Shown: positions 27,723-37,025, numbered from the stretch's first letter. The stretch is DNA of 64,000 nucleotides from Akkermansia muciniphila (GCA_945870025.1 CAMBQN010000009.1:36141-100140), one strand, 5' to 3'. The notes: generated by a model from the letters alone, not told the origin. A program made the numbers and translations.

Positions 27723-28718
27723 ATGCCGTGGGATCGGGGAACATACGGGTTGGAGTCTGCTTCTGGCGGCGGTTCGCCGCCGCTGTGGCCGCGTTTGTTC
27801 GCGGGAGTCGTGCTGGCAGCGGTGATTGTTCTAGGCGTGCGAGCCTGTCGATCGCTGGAGAGCGGGTCGATGAGTTTGCGGCGTGCCATTCCCCATTCGG
27901 GACGCGGATCGCCTCCGGGTGCGTCTGCGGTGGGTCAGGAAGTCGCGGCGCCCCTGCCCCAGGCGTTGCGGATCGACCGGCTGCCGCCCGAGCAGCGCAG
28001 CCTGTTGGCGCAAGCCGAGGCAGGCGTGAAAAATGGTGAGGATGCGGCGGCGCGCGATGCCTATCTGGCGCTATTGAGCGGGGTCACAGACGGCGCGGCG
28101 CGTCTGGAAATAGAAGATCGCCTCGGCGCGCTGTCGGTCGCCGTGGCGGTGTCGCGGTTGCCCATGGCGGGCAAGATTGCTTATGTCATTCAGAAGGGCG
28201 ATTCGACCTCCTCGATCGCGCGTCGATTCGGCGTGACTCAGGAATACCTCCTCCGCGCCAACGGGCTGGCTGATCCCAACCACATCGTAGTTGGCCGCGA
28301 TTTACGGGTGCTCGACAAGCCGGCGTTTGCGATCACGGTTTCCAAGAAGGAGAAGACCCTGACCGTCACGCTCGGAGGTCAGTTTTTCAAACGGTATACG
28401 GTTTCGGTGGGCCGCGCCGACGACACGCCGGAAGGGATGTTTGTGATTGGAAATCGCCTGGTGCACCCCTCGTGGTGGCGGGCCGATGGCAGCGAGATCC
28501 CGTACGGCCATCCCGATAACATTTTGGGCACGCGTTGGTTGTCGCTTACGGCTGCCGGCACGACGCCGCGCATCAAAGGATACGGCATTCATGGCACGTG
28601 GGACGACGGCGCGGTCGGCGTCTCGTCCAGCGCAGGCTGCATCCGCATGCGCAACGCCGATGTCGAGGAACTCCACCTGCTGGCGCCCTCGGGAACCCCG
28701 GTGGTGATCGCGCCGTGA
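27723..28718 (+). CDS. LysM and L,D-transpeptidase (YkuD) protein
   Basis: A 331-residue protein anchored by one N-terminal membrane helix (about 23-42). After a low-complexity linker there is a LysM peptidoglycan-binding domain (about 153-197, YVIQKGDSTSSIARRFGVT) and a YkuD domain (about 201-330) with the catalytic HGTWDDGAVGVSSSAGCIRM, His290 and Cys306. It should form 3-3 crosslinks or attach proteins to peptidoglycan in the periplasm. It is convergent with the caspase-like gene, 41 bases away. Confidence 0.92.
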   Translation: MPWDRGTYGLESASGGGSPPLWPRLFAGVVLAAVIVLGVRACRSLESGSMSLRRAIPHSGRGSPPGASAVGQEVAAPLPQALRIDRLPPEQRSLLAQAEAGVKNGEDAAARDAYLALLSGVTDGAARLEIEDRLGALSVAVAVSRLPMAGKIAYVIQKGDSTSSIARRFGVTQEYLLRANGLADPNHIVVGRDLRVLDKPAFAITVSKKEKTLTVTLGGQFFKRYTVSVGRADDTPEGMFVIGNRLVHPSWWRADGSEIPYGHPDNILGTRWLSLTAAGTTPRIKGYGIHGTWDDGAVGVSSSAGCIRMRNADVEELHLLAPSGTPVVIAP

Positions 28719-28759
28719 GGGGAGCTGATCAGCCCGTGCTTTGGCCTATCCCGACGTGC

Positions 28760-30913
28760 TCAATCGGCTGGCAGTGTTTGCCACGGAATGACCAGGGTGT
28801 GATGTTGTGGCAGGGGAGCACGCTTGAGTCCGCGTGTTCCGCCGCCCTCATCGAACATCGCGTCGACGAGCAGTTTGCCCAACGGCGACTCGTTGAGCGC
28901 ACGGGCGCCTCGCGTGCGATCCATCGCCTCCTGCTGCAGGCACGAGAAGTCCACACGCGCGGCGCTCGCCTTGACCGCGATCGCAACCAGTTGCTCTGCC
29001 CCCACCGTGTCCGCTGTCACCGTCACCTTGGGCGTGATTCGCTCCTGACCCGGCATCAGCCGGTTGTCATCCACCGTGCCCGGCTCGGGAAACAGGGCTT
29101 GTATGCCGTAGCTGCTGTCAATGAAGAGTAACGTAACGTCTATGGGATGTGCTGAAGGATTCGCGACCCGAAAGGCGATCGTGTCTCCGCTGCGCAAGAC
29201 TCGCCCCGACGGACCCGGCGCGAGCGGTTGGGCCGAGGGCGAATCGGGCTTGTCATAGCGGAGCAGATCGACGGTCACCCGTGTAGCACCCGTCCTGTTG
29301 CTTCCCGGTTGTGCGTCGCCGGAAATGCGGAGCAGTCGGAGGGCGCGGGCGATGCGCGTCAGACGGTCACGAAGCGCCGCCGAAAACGTCTTGTCGTCCG
29401 TCGGGTCTCCAACCTGGAACACAGGCGGTTTTCCGTTGCCGCTTTGCCAACCAGTGCCCGGAACCAGCGTGCCTTGCTTTCCGTCCAACCGAAGAAACCA
29501 GTCGGCATCCTCAGCCGTGTACGTCACGTCGGCGAGGCCGCATGCGCTCAAGGTCTTGAGCTGGGCGGCAATGGGGCTTGGAATGGTGTCCTTCTGGCAA
29601 ACCCTCATTGCGCCGGACGTTCCCGCGACTATTTGCACGGCCACTCGAAGCGGCGGCAGGTCGAATGCCTCCTGCACGATGCGGCAACGCGTCTCGATGC
29701 CAAGGTCTTTTTTCCCCGGTGCGGGCCGGCCCACGGACGCGGTCGGAATAACCGACGAGACGACCGAGTCGGCCACGGCGACCGTCACGAATCCAAGCGA
29801 TATCTCCGAATTCGTCAGACCTGCCGGTGGAAAAACCTCTAGGATCGTGCCGGGCCGCAGACTGTGCAAGGTCCCGGCGTTCATCTCATACCCCTGGGGT
29901 GTGACGTTTCCCGTGAGCAGAAAATGCGAACGCTCATCCCGGACCTCCCGGCGCAATACGACCCGATCAAGAGCCGTTCCTTCGATGAAGGGGGTCGGTT
30001 GCGCGACGCCGATCGTCCGGTATATCGTCATTATTCGGTCCGCAAGCTGGCGATAGGTGAATGTGCCCTCGGCCTGCATCAGGGATTGCGCGATCGTGTA
30101 GGTCAGCATACCATGAACCTTGCCCGTCTTGCCCGGCATGGGAGTCTCGAACGTGGTTTCATACGGTTGTGCCGCATAGATGGCCACGAGACCGCCCGAA
30201 CCGGTCGCCAGATCAAACGCCCCTGCAGGCGCGGAGGCTCCGCGATTGGCCGCAGGTTGAATCTGTACCTTCGCCAGAACGGATTCGGGAATCAAGTCGC
30301 GCATGTCCACGCGCCGGATCTGTCGTTCGCCAATGGCCACGTCTCGGGTCATGGTCCCCGAATTGCAGGAATCGAACACCATCCAGACGAACACACCCTT
30401 TTTCACCAGTGTCTCCGTCCACGCATGCACCTCATCGTCGACCAGCGCGTTTTTCACGGTCCCGGCTTCCTCGTCCCAAGCGCTGATATCGGCGGGCAGG
30501 AAGATTTCGTCCAACCCGTCGGATTCGATGTCGGCCGGGTCCGGGTGGTCCGGTTGCTGACTGCCATGTCCCGAAAACAACACGAAGACCTGATCACCGG
30601 ATTTGGACTTGGCACTCATCCGCAGGAACGCCTGCAGAATGTTGACGCGTGTGGGCCGAGCGGTGACGGCCGCCGGCCAGCCGCTCAGCACGGTGATGTG
30701 GTCTTCTCGGAAGCCCATGCGCGTGTCGAGAAGCACGCTTCGCATGAGTTCCACGTCGTTCGTCGGCCCGCGCAGCGAGCGTTCCTGCGGCAGGTTGGGA
30801 TATTGACTCGCGCCGATCAGCAGCGCCCAGTCGTCGGCCCGGCCATCCGCTACGGTGAGCAGCAGGGTCAAGACCGCCGTAATCGAAAGAGGCATCGCGC
30901 TTCGCATCTTCAT
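28760..30913 (-). CDS. Secreted caspase-like (peptidase C14) protein
   Basis: A 717-residue protein with a signal peptide (MPLSITAVLTLLLTVADGRA) and a caspase/metacaspase p20 domain: WALLIGASQYPN, FSGHGSQ with catalytic His116 and FDSCNSG with catalytic Cys183. An acidic ADIESDGLDE loop sits between them. The C-terminal 350 residues are beta-rich with a DUF4384-like segment (GDTIAFRVANPSAHPIDVTLLFID) common in bacterial surface caspases. Its ATG overlaps the stop of the TPR-CHAT gene, so the two are coupled. Both catalytic residues are intact. Targets and trigger are unknown. Confidence 0.87.
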   Translation of the reverse strand: MKMRSAMPLSITAVLTLLLTVADGRADDWALLIGASQYPNLPQERSLRGPTNDVELMRSVLLDTRMGFREDHITVLSGWPAAVTARPTRVNILQAFLRMSAKSKSGDQVFVLFSGHGSQQPDHPDPADIESDGLDEIFLPADISAWDEEAGTVKNALVDDEVHAWTETLVKKGVFVWMVFDSCNSGTMTRDVAIGERQIRRVDMRDLIPESVLAKVQIQPAANRGASAPAGAFDLATGSGGLVAIYAAQPYETTFETPMPGKTGKVHGMLTYTIAQSLMQAEGTFTYRQLADRIMTIYRTIGVAQPTPFIEGTALDRVVLRREVRDERSHFLLTGNVTPQGYEMNAGTLHSLRPGTILEVFPPAGLTNSEISLGFVTVAVADSVVSSVIPTASVGRPAPGKKDLGIETRCRIVQEAFDLPPLRVAVQIVAGTSGAMRVCQKDTIPSPIAAQLKTLSACGLADVTYTAEDADWFLRLDGKQGTLVPGTGWQSGNGKPPVFQVGDPTDDKTFSAALRDRLTRIARALRLLRISGDAQPGSNRTGATRVTVDLLRYDKPDSPSAQPLAPGPSGRVLRSGDTIAFRVANPSAHPIDVTLLFIDSSYGIQALFPEPGTVDDNRLMPGQERITPKVTVTADTVGAEQLVAIAVKASAARVDFSCLQQEAMDRTRGARALNESPLGKLLVDAMFDEGGGTRGLKRAPLPQHHTLVIPWQTLPAD

Positions 30914-33834
30914 TGTTTATCTCCCGTCTTGTTCCAGAGTTCCATGCAGGGCCGCCAGTCGCCGGATACGATGAAGGCGCTCCAATAGAAGGGATGACGC
31001 CATTCCGGGTGTTCTTTTCTCAAGGCCAGTTGCGCGTTACGCAGGGCTGCCGCCCTGCCGGTGCCGCGCTTCAGCTCTTCGTAGAAGAGCCGCATGATTT
31101 CAGCCGTCGCCTCATCATGCACCTTCCACAGGCTCAGCACCAGCGTAGCGGCGCCTGCTTCCTGAAACGCGCGTCTCAGGCCGAACACCCCGGCGCCGCT
31201 GACGGCTTCGCCCACGCCGGTCTCGCACGCCGACAGAACCACGAGCGGCGTGCCGCGCAGGTCCAGGTCGGCCACTTCCATCGCCGTCACGATTCCGTCA
31301 TCGCCGCTCGCGGCAAATCGGTTGGCTCCGGCCAGGGCCAGTCCTGAGCGAAGGTAGGGGTGTCGATAGATATCGAAGTCGGGCGTCAATACCTGCTCCG
31401 GTTGGGCCGGTTGGGCCGGCGCGACCTTCTTCAAGCCGCGGACCTCGCCTGCGGGCGTGCCTCGCTCGTTCAGGAAGAATCCGTGCGTGGCAATGTGCAG
31501 GACGGCCGGACTGCGGATGCTCTTCAGCGCCTCTTCGGTCGCCTGTGCTCCCGCCGCCGTGCGGGCGCCGGGCATGATCCGGACGATGGCGTCGCGTTCA
31601 CGGGCGGTGCCGGGAAGCGGGCCGAAGAGCATTCCGCTGCCGGACTGAGGAACCTTAGTCTCGTTCCTCGCCGCAGTCCTTTCCGGTTCGGCGTCGAAGT
31701 CCGCTGCCGCGACGATCATCGGCGCCTGCAGCGCCACAGCGGCCGGCCGTTTGACCAGCAGGTCGCGGCTAGAATTCAGATACACGATCAGCGCCCGCTC
31801 CAAGAGCATCCGTCCCTGGCCGTCGGGCAGCATGCCGAACGGAACCAGGTGGAGCAGATCATCGGGCGAGATAAACAGGGATTCGACGTCTTTCAACTGT
31901 TCCAGCACCGGATCGAGAATCAAGACGGCCAAGTCCCGTGCCGCCGTTTCGGCGGCGGGCGTTCCGGGATTCATGATTTCCCGCCGCAGGGCGTGAATCT
32001 TAGGGGCGATGACACTCATGCTGCCCAGCGATTGGCCCCGGAGCCGTCCGTCTGGAAGCAGAACATATACGGCGCACTCCGCCGGTTCATTCTTGCGTTG
32101 TGCGGCGGAAAGGGCGGGCTTCGAGCGCTTGTACGTGACGTATTCGAGCAGGGCGCTTCGCGGCGGCAGGGCTTGGCGCACGCGCTCCAAGGTCGGGGAT
32201 TCTACAGGCGGCCCATCCGACTCCCCGAACCGCATCTGCAACTCCCGAACGCCGTTATCAATATCCCGTTGCAGCATCCATAGACGTTTGGCCTCCTCGC
32301 GATCCAGGCGCTTATTCACCGACAGGGTCATGTGAGATAGTTCGCTTCGTCGGGTTGCCAGCGCGCGGAGACCCTTCAGCGTCTTGGAATCGGCGTTCTG
32401 TCGTATTTCGGCCTGACGGGTGCTCACGGCCTCGGCAACCAGTCCCTTGCGCCGCAGAATGGTTTCGAAGGCGAATCGGGCCGCCTCTACGTTATCCGGC
32501 GCATAGACCAGGTGCAGTTCCATGGGTAAATGAGTCTTTCCCTCGATCTTACGAACGAAAGCCTGCTTTTGATCCTCCGACCCCATCTTCATGGCCTCCG
32601 CCAGCCGTCGTGTGTATATCCTGTCGGAATCGCGGGCACGCATCAAGGCATCCGGAATGTTTTTCCGCAAACAGGAAATACATGCCAGACTGGTCTGCGT
32701 ATTGCCCGCGTCCTCGCTGTCCGCTCCGCTAACGCGTTGCGCCATGGCTAGCGAACGCCCCAGCAGCGTCTGAGCTTCCTCAAGCCGCGACAGGCCGAGG
32801 GCATACCAGCCGAGATTGTTCAACGCGGTATAGACAGTCTGGGGTGGAACACTGGGCCGGTCTTGGACCAGTTTCAGAGCCTCGGCCTGGGTGGCATAGG
32901 CAGAAGCCACGTCGCCTCTGTCCGCATAGACACGGGCCAGCAAGTGCAGTGTTTGAGAGATCCCAAAAGGGGAGGGGTCTGCCCGGTTTCGTCGGATGCG
33001 CAGGCTATCTTCGAGACATCGCGTCGCCCGATCATATTCTCCCAGCATCCGATTCATGCGCCCTGTGGCATCGAGCGCATCTGCAATCTGAGGATCGTTT
33101 GCGGGCAATGTCTTCTGGAGTATTTCCTGGTTGCGGAGCAGATAGGGTTCGGCCCGGTTGGCGTCGCCCATCTGCATGAAGAAATTGCCGACATTTTGCA
33201 GGGCCTGTGCGTGCTGAAGAGGGGGCGCGCTGGCATTCCGGTCCAGAATCTGGAGACCGAGCAGCCCGTAATGCTCAGCCTCGGCATATCGCCCCAGTTT
33301 CAGATAGACGTCGCCCAAAGCCTGCCAGAACAATCCGGATTGCTCATCATAAACGTCTGAGGCGGTCCGGCACATCTCGCAGGCCTCCTTAAGATGCGCT
33401 TCCGCCGCCTGCAAACGGTCCAGGCGGTTTTCCGCCAGGCCGAGCGCATAAAGCGCGTAAGCCAGATCCCCGGGTTTGCGGTTGGGGTCGGCGCGCATGA
33501 TGCGTAAAGCCGTTTCGCCGCAGGCGACCGCCGTCTTGTAGTCCATGACGTTCACGCAGGCGACGGCGAGTTTGTAGGAGAGTCGCCCGACTTCCAAGTG
33601 GTTGGTCCCCAGCGCCTGCCGGGCGAGGCGCAAGGCCTCCTGGCCGGCTGTGATCGCCTCGCGCCCCCGACCGTCCCGCTGCAGTTCATCCATGCTAGCG
33701 AGCAACCGGGCTGCTTCGCTTGGAAGTGTTCGATTCCGCGAACTGGAATCAGAATCCGCATGCGCGCGGACCGCCATGAGAATGATGAAGCTCAAGGCCC
33801 ACAGGCCGCGCTTCGCGAGCACAGGACAACGCAT
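30910..33834 (-). CDS. TPR-CHAT protease, probably exported
   Basis: A 974-residue protein. A signal peptide (MRCPVLAKRGLWALSFIILMAVRAHA) is followed by about nine TPR units to residue 430, a helical linker and a CHAT (separase-related) peptidase domain. The catalytic His784 is in HIATHGFFL and Cys870 is in LSACETGVGE. The ATG 20 codons inside the longest frame was chosen because it places the signal peptide at the start. CHAT proteases of CRISPR Craspase and gasdermin defence are cytoplasmic; export here points to a different, envelope role. It overlaps the caspase-like gene by 4 bases. Confidence 0.87.
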   Translation of the reverse strand: MRCPVLAKRGLWALSFIILMAVRAHADSDSSSRNRTLPSEAARLLASMDELQRDGRGREAITAGQEALRLARQALGTNHLEVGRLSYKLAVACVNVMDYKTAVACGETALRIMRADPNRKPGDLAYALYALGLAENRLDRLQAAEAHLKEACEMCRTASDVYDEQSGLFWQALGDVYLKLGRYAEAEHYGLLGLQILDRNASAPPLQHAQALQNVGNFFMQMGDANRAEPYLLRNQEILQKTLPANDPQIADALDATGRMNRMLGEYDRATRCLEDSLRIRRNRADPSPFGISQTLHLLARVYADRGDVASAYATQAEALKLVQDRPSVPPQTVYTALNNLGWYALGLSRLEEAQTLLGRSLAMAQRVSGADSEDAGNTQTSLACISCLRKNIPDALMRARDSDRIYTRRLAEAMKMGSEDQKQAFVRKIEGKTHLPMELHLVYAPDNVEAARFAFETILRRKGLVAEAVSTRQAEIRQNADSKTLKGLRALATRRSELSHMTLSVNKRLDREEAKRLWMLQRDIDNGVRELQMRFGESDGPPVESPTLERVRQALPPRSALLEYVTYKRSKPALSAAQRKNEPAECAVYVLLPDGRLRGQSLGSMSVIAPKIHALRREIMNPGTPAAETAARDLAVLILDPVLEQLKDVESLFISPDDLLHLVPFGMLPDGQGRMLLERALIVYLNSSRDLLVKRPAAVALQAPMIVAAADFDAEPERTAARNETKVPQSGSGMLFGPLPGTARERDAIVRIMPGARTAAGAQATEEALKSIRSPAVLHIATHGFFLNERGTPAGEVRGLKKVAPAQPAQPEQVLTPDFDIYRHPYLRSGLALAGANRFAASGDDGIVTAMEVADLDLRGTPLVVLSACETGVGEAVSGAGVFGLRRAFQEAGAATLVLSLWKVHDEATAEIMRLFYEELKRGTGRAAALRNAQLALRKEHPEWRHPFYWSAFIVSGDWRPCMELWNKTGDKQ

Positions 33835-34036
33835 GGACAAGCAACCGATTATTGACGCGAACCAGCTCGGACCAGTAATAAACTCAGCATCCATAGGGCT
33901 AGTTTGTCAAATGCCGGTGGTGAAGTCCAGCCCAACGTCAGAATGAGGAAGAACACACCTTGAACCACACCTTGAAAGCGTGTGCCGGGATCCACGTCAG
34001 GCGTGTCACACATCCCGTCTGAACAAGCAAAAGAAA

Positions 34037-34073
34037 TCAGGGTTCAGGGAGGCATTTTCTGCCTGAACCCTGA
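34037..34073 (-). terminator. Hairpin terminator downstream of hcp
   Basis: The arms TCAGGGTTCAGG and CCTGAACCCTGA are perfect inverted copies 13 bases apart, followed on the minus strand by TTTCTTTT. The surrounding 33835-34105 gap has no gene. A TTGACA at 33905-33910 may be the -35 of the TPR-CHAT operon, but no good -10 follows. Confidence 0.6.
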
Positions 34074-34105
34074 ACCCTGAACCCGTTCTTCGTGAACGAT
34101 TCCCC

Positions 34106-35668
34106 TTACGCGGCCGATCCCAAGATCGCCTTGAGATCCGCAGTGGCGGTGCTGATGGGCGTGAGGCCGAACTTCTCAACGAGGACGTTGAGCACGGTCG
34201 GCGAGAGGAAGGCGGGCAGGCTGGGCCCGATGCGGATGTTCGTGATCCCGAGCGCCAACAGCGTGAGGAGGATGCAGACGGCCTTCTGCTCGTACCAGGA
34301 GAGGACGAGCGTGAGCGGCAGGTCGTTGACGCCGCAGTTGAAGACCTTGGCCAGCGTCACGGCAACCTGAATCGCCGAGTAGGCGTCGTTGCATTGCCCC
34401 ATGTCGAGCAGGCGCGGAATGCCGCCGATGTCGCCCAGCTTGGCCTGCAGGTGATTGAAGCGGTATTTGCCGCAGGCGAGCGTGAGGATCAGCGTGTCCT
34501 TCGGCGCCTGTTCAACAAATTCCGTGTAGTAGTCGCGCCCGAGCTTGGCGCCGTCGCATCCGCCCACGAGGAAGATGTGCTTCACCGCGCCCGACTTGAC
34601 CGCAGCGACCACTTTGTCGGCCACCGAGAGAACGGCGTTGCGCATGAAGCCGGTCAGCAGCGGCTCGCCCGCCTTCTGCTGGGTCCAGCCGCCGAGTTTC
34701 ACCGCATGCGCGATCAGGGCCGAGAAGTCTTTGCGCCCCGCCGCGTCGGTGGCGATGTGCGTGACGCCCGGCCAGCCGACCTCGGCCGTGGTGTAGAGGT
34801 TGCCCACGTAGGTGGGCTTGGGCGGCATGATGCAGTTCGTTGTGAAGAGGACGACGCCGGGCAGGTTGTCGAACTCCTTTTGCTGATTCTGCCAGGCGGT
34901 GCCGAAGTTGCCTTTGAGCTGCGGATATTTCTTCAGTTCGGGGTAGGCGTGGGCAGGCAGCATCTCGCCGTGGGTGTAGACGTTGACGCCCTTTCCGGCC
35001 GTCTGCTCCAACAGCATCTTGAGGTCGTGCAGGTCGTGACCGGTCACGATGATGAACGGACCCTTTTCGCAGGTCGTTGACACCGGCGTCGGCACGGGAT
35101 GACCGTAGGTCTCGGTGTTGCCTGCGTCAAGCAGCCCCATGCAGGTCAGGTTGACCTTGCCGAATTCGAGGATCAGTCCGAGCCACTCCGCGACGCTGTG
35201 GTCGTCGCCCAGCGCCTTCATTCCCTTGCGGAACCAGCCGGAAACCTCGGGGTCGGTCTTGCCGAGGACGCGGGCGTGGTGGGCATAGGCGGCCATTCCG
35301 CGCAGACCGAAGAGGAGGGTGGAGCGGAGGGAGACGATGTCCGTATTGCCGTGGAACAGCTCCTCCGGTTTGAAGGCCGGCGCGCCGCCAGCCTTGGCGG
35401 TGGCCGCGCGGATGCGGTCGCGCATCGCGGTCTGGGGCGGGGCATCGAAGTTGACGTTAGTGACGGTCATGAACAACGCGTCCATGAAGAGCGACTCGCA
35501 GGAGACGCAGGACGGCTTGCCGTCCAGGGCGCGTGCCAGCGTGATCAGCTCGGCGGTGATCTCGTCCTGAAGGGCGGCGATCTCGGGCTTCTTGCCGCAG
35601 ACGCCGACGCGGGTGCAGCCTTTGCCGCCCGCGGTTTGCTCGCATTGGAAACAGAACATGTCGCTCAT
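34106..35668 (-). CDS. hcp: Hybrid-cluster protein (hydroxylamine/NO reductase), class I
   Basis: A 520-residue Hcp. The N-terminal CFQCEQTAGGKGCTRVGVCG gives Cys6, Cys9, Cys18 and Cys24, the class I spacing that binds the [4Fe-4S] cluster in Desulfovibrio. Later motifs (GHDLHDLKMLLEQT, TTNCIMPPK, LVGGCDGAKLGRDYYTEF, LACGKYRFN, DMGQCNDAYSAIQVA) supply the hybrid cluster ligands. It reduces NO or hydroxylamine in anaerobes and can act as an S-nitrosylase. It lies after the rrf2-ferredoxin pair, which probably supplies control and electrons. Confidence 0.95.
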   Translation of the reverse strand: MSDMFCFQCEQTAGGKGCTRVGVCGKKPEIAALQDEITAELITLARALDGKPSCVSCESLFMDALFMTVTNVNFDAPPQTAMRDRIRAATAKAGGAPAFKPEELFHGNTDIVSLRSTLLFGLRGMAAYAHHARVLGKTDPEVSGWFRKGMKALGDDHSVAEWLGLILEFGKVNLTCMGLLDAGNTETYGHPVPTPVSTTCEKGPFIIVTGHDLHDLKMLLEQTAGKGVNVYTHGEMLPAHAYPELKKYPQLKGNFGTAWQNQQKEFDNLPGVVLFTTNCIMPPKPTYVGNLYTTAEVGWPGVTHIATDAAGRKDFSALIAHAVKLGGWTQQKAGEPLLTGFMRNAVLSVADKVVAAVKSGAVKHIFLVGGCDGAKLGRDYYTEFVEQAPKDTLILTLACGKYRFNHLQAKLGDIGGIPRLLDMGQCNDAYSAIQVAVTLAKVFNCGVNDLPLTLVLSWYEQKAVCILLTLLALGITNIRIGPSLPAFLSPTVLNVLVEKFGLTPISTATADLKAILGSAA

Positions 35669-35822
35669 GATGGGATTCTCCGTGTGTTGTGGTGTGTTGT
35701 GTGGGGTTGGTGATTGTCGTGGGAAACTTGAAACTGGGAAGCGACTGATCCGAAAACGCTCTCATTTTCAGGTTTTAGGTTTCAGGTTTCAGGTTACAAG
35801 TTACCAGTTTCAAGCGTCTTCC
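35669..35822. repeat. Spacer between ferredoxin and hcp with inverted repeat and TTTCAGG tract
   Basis: The arms CTTGAAACTGG (35727-35737) and CCAGTTTCAAG (35804-35814) enclose a tract of TTTCAGG/TTTTAGG units (35765-35795) like that in the dispersed hairpin elements. It may be a degenerate copy. No gene is visible. Confidence 0.55.
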
Positions 35823-36539
35823 TTACTCCTCTAGGATCGTGCCGTCCGTGCTGATAGTGACGACATGCCAGGGGATCATTTTTCCGCTGTTGACCAGCGC
35901 CTGCTGAGCGGCGTTGGCGATGCCCGCGCAGCAGGGAACTTCCATGCGCAGCACGGTGAGGCTGCGAATGTCGTTGGCCTGCAGAATGGCGGTTAGTTTT
36001 TCGGAATAGTCGCCCGCGTCCAGTTTGGGGCATCCGATCAGCGTGACCTTGTTGGCCATGAAGCGCCGGTGGATGTCGGGATAGGCAAAGGCCGTGCAAT
36101 CCGCAGCGATGAGCAGCGCGGCGTTCTTGAGATACGGCGCGTTTTGCGGCACAAGCTTGATTTGCACGGGCCAGTTCGTCAGACGGGATTCGGGCGTGGC
36201 GGCCGTGGCGACGGGGGCCGCATCCGGAGCGGCGGTTTTCGGACGGGAGATGGACTTCGCCATCGTTCCGGGGCAGCCGCAGGGGAGCGGCGGCGGAGTA
36301 GGGGCGGCTTGTTTGGCCGCCACGGCGGCTTCGTCAAAGGGCGCCGCCTCGCGTTCGACGATGTGAATGGCGTCGGACGGACATGCGGGAAGGCAGGCTC
36401 CAAGACCGTCGCAGTAACTGTCCGAGACGAGCTTTGCCTTGCCATGCACAAGCTGGAGTGCCCCTTCGTGGCAGGCGTCGATGCACAGGCCGCACCCGGT
36501 GCAGGCGGCTTCGTCAATGGTGATGATCTTTCGTTTCAT
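35823..36539 (-). CDS. Ferredoxin-like Fe-S protein partnered with hcp
   Basis: A 238-residue protein. The N-terminal ferredoxin domain has Cys13-x2-Cys16-x2-Cys19-x3-Cys23 (CTGCGLCIDAC), then a changed second motif YCDGLGACLPACP (Cys43, Cys49, Cys53), typical of Hcp-linked ferredoxins. After a Pro/Ala linker with CGCPG comes a C-terminal domain with IAADCTAFAYPDIH, GCPKLD and VPCCAGIANAAQ, a CCG-like cysteine set. It probably delivers electrons to Hcp. The ATG overlaps the Rrf2 stop as ATGA and supports the internal start. Confidence 0.85.
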   Translation of the reverse strand: MKRKIITIDEAACTGCGLCIDACHEGALQLVHGKAKLVSDSYCDGLGACLPACPSDAIHIVEREAAPFDEAAVAAKQAAPTPPPLPCGCPGTMAKSISRPKTAAPDAAPVATAATPESRLTNWPVQIKLVPQNAPYLKNAALLIAADCTAFAYPDIHRRFMANKVTLIGCPKLDAGDYSEKLTAILQANDIRSLTVLRMEVPCCAGIANAAQQALVNSGKMIPWHVVTISTDGTILEE

Positions 36540-36964
36540 GTGTTCTCCTGGGTTGTTGGATTGCAAAGGTCGGCCAGCGTGGTCGTCGAGAGCAAGTGCG
36601 CAAACTGGTTGCGAAGCTGCGCAAGCGCGCGGCCCAGAACGCAGCTTTTTCCCGGGCATACCGGAAGGGGGAGCAGACAGGCGTCGTCCTGCGCGATCAC
36701 CCCTTCGACAGCCTCATAGACGGCGCGGAGGGTTGTCTGATCGGGGCGATTGGCGAGGCGGATGCCTCCCGTGGGACCGCGCTGGGACTGGATGATGCGC
36801 GCACGGGCGAGGTCCTGCACGACCTTGGCCAGGTGGGACTGAGAACAGGCCAGGGCGGCGCATATTTCGCGGGTGGCATGATACTGATCCGGATCACGCG
36901 CCAGCCAAATGCAGGCGTGCAGAGCGATCGATGCGGCTTCTGAAATTTTGATTGGCGTGCCCAT
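36536..36964 (-). CDS. Rrf2-family Fe-S transcriptional regulator
   Basis: A 142-residue Rrf2 protein (NsrR/IscR group). The N-terminal winged helix is KISEAASIALHACIWLA to GPTGGIRLA. The cluster-binding cysteines are Cys96, Cys103 and Cys108 (C-x6-C-x4-C), close to but not the same as the C-x5-C-x5-C of NsrR. It is first in the operon with the ferredoxin and hcp and probably senses NO or redox state to control them. A strong promoter with a GAATTC-centred repeat in its spacer lies just upstream. Confidence 0.88.
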   Translation of the reverse strand: MGTPIKISEAASIALHACIWLARDPDQYHATREICAALACSQSHLAKVVQDLARARIIQSQRGPTGGIRLANRPDQTTLRAVYEAVEGVIAQDDACLLPLPVCPGKSCVLGRALAQLRNQFAHLLSTTTLADLCNPTTQENT

Positions 36965-36996
36965 GGGAAACGGTCCTCTTCTTGAGTTCGGGAATA

Positions 36997-37025
36997 AAGG
37001 TACCAGAATTCCTGAATAGTGTCAA
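36997..37025 (-). promoter_or_regulatory. Promoter and probable operator of rrf2-fd-hcp
   Basis: On the minus strand TTGACA and TACCTT are exactly 17 bases apart. The spacer holds CAGGAATTCTGG, an imperfect palindrome around GAATTC, in the position expected for repression by the Rrf2 protein. The transcript would start about 26 bases before the ATG. Confidence 0.65.

Noticed and set aside
30910..33834. CHAT gene as part of a Craspase (type III-E CRISPR) system
   Set aside because: No gRAMP or other cas gene or array is present, and the protein carries a signal peptide.
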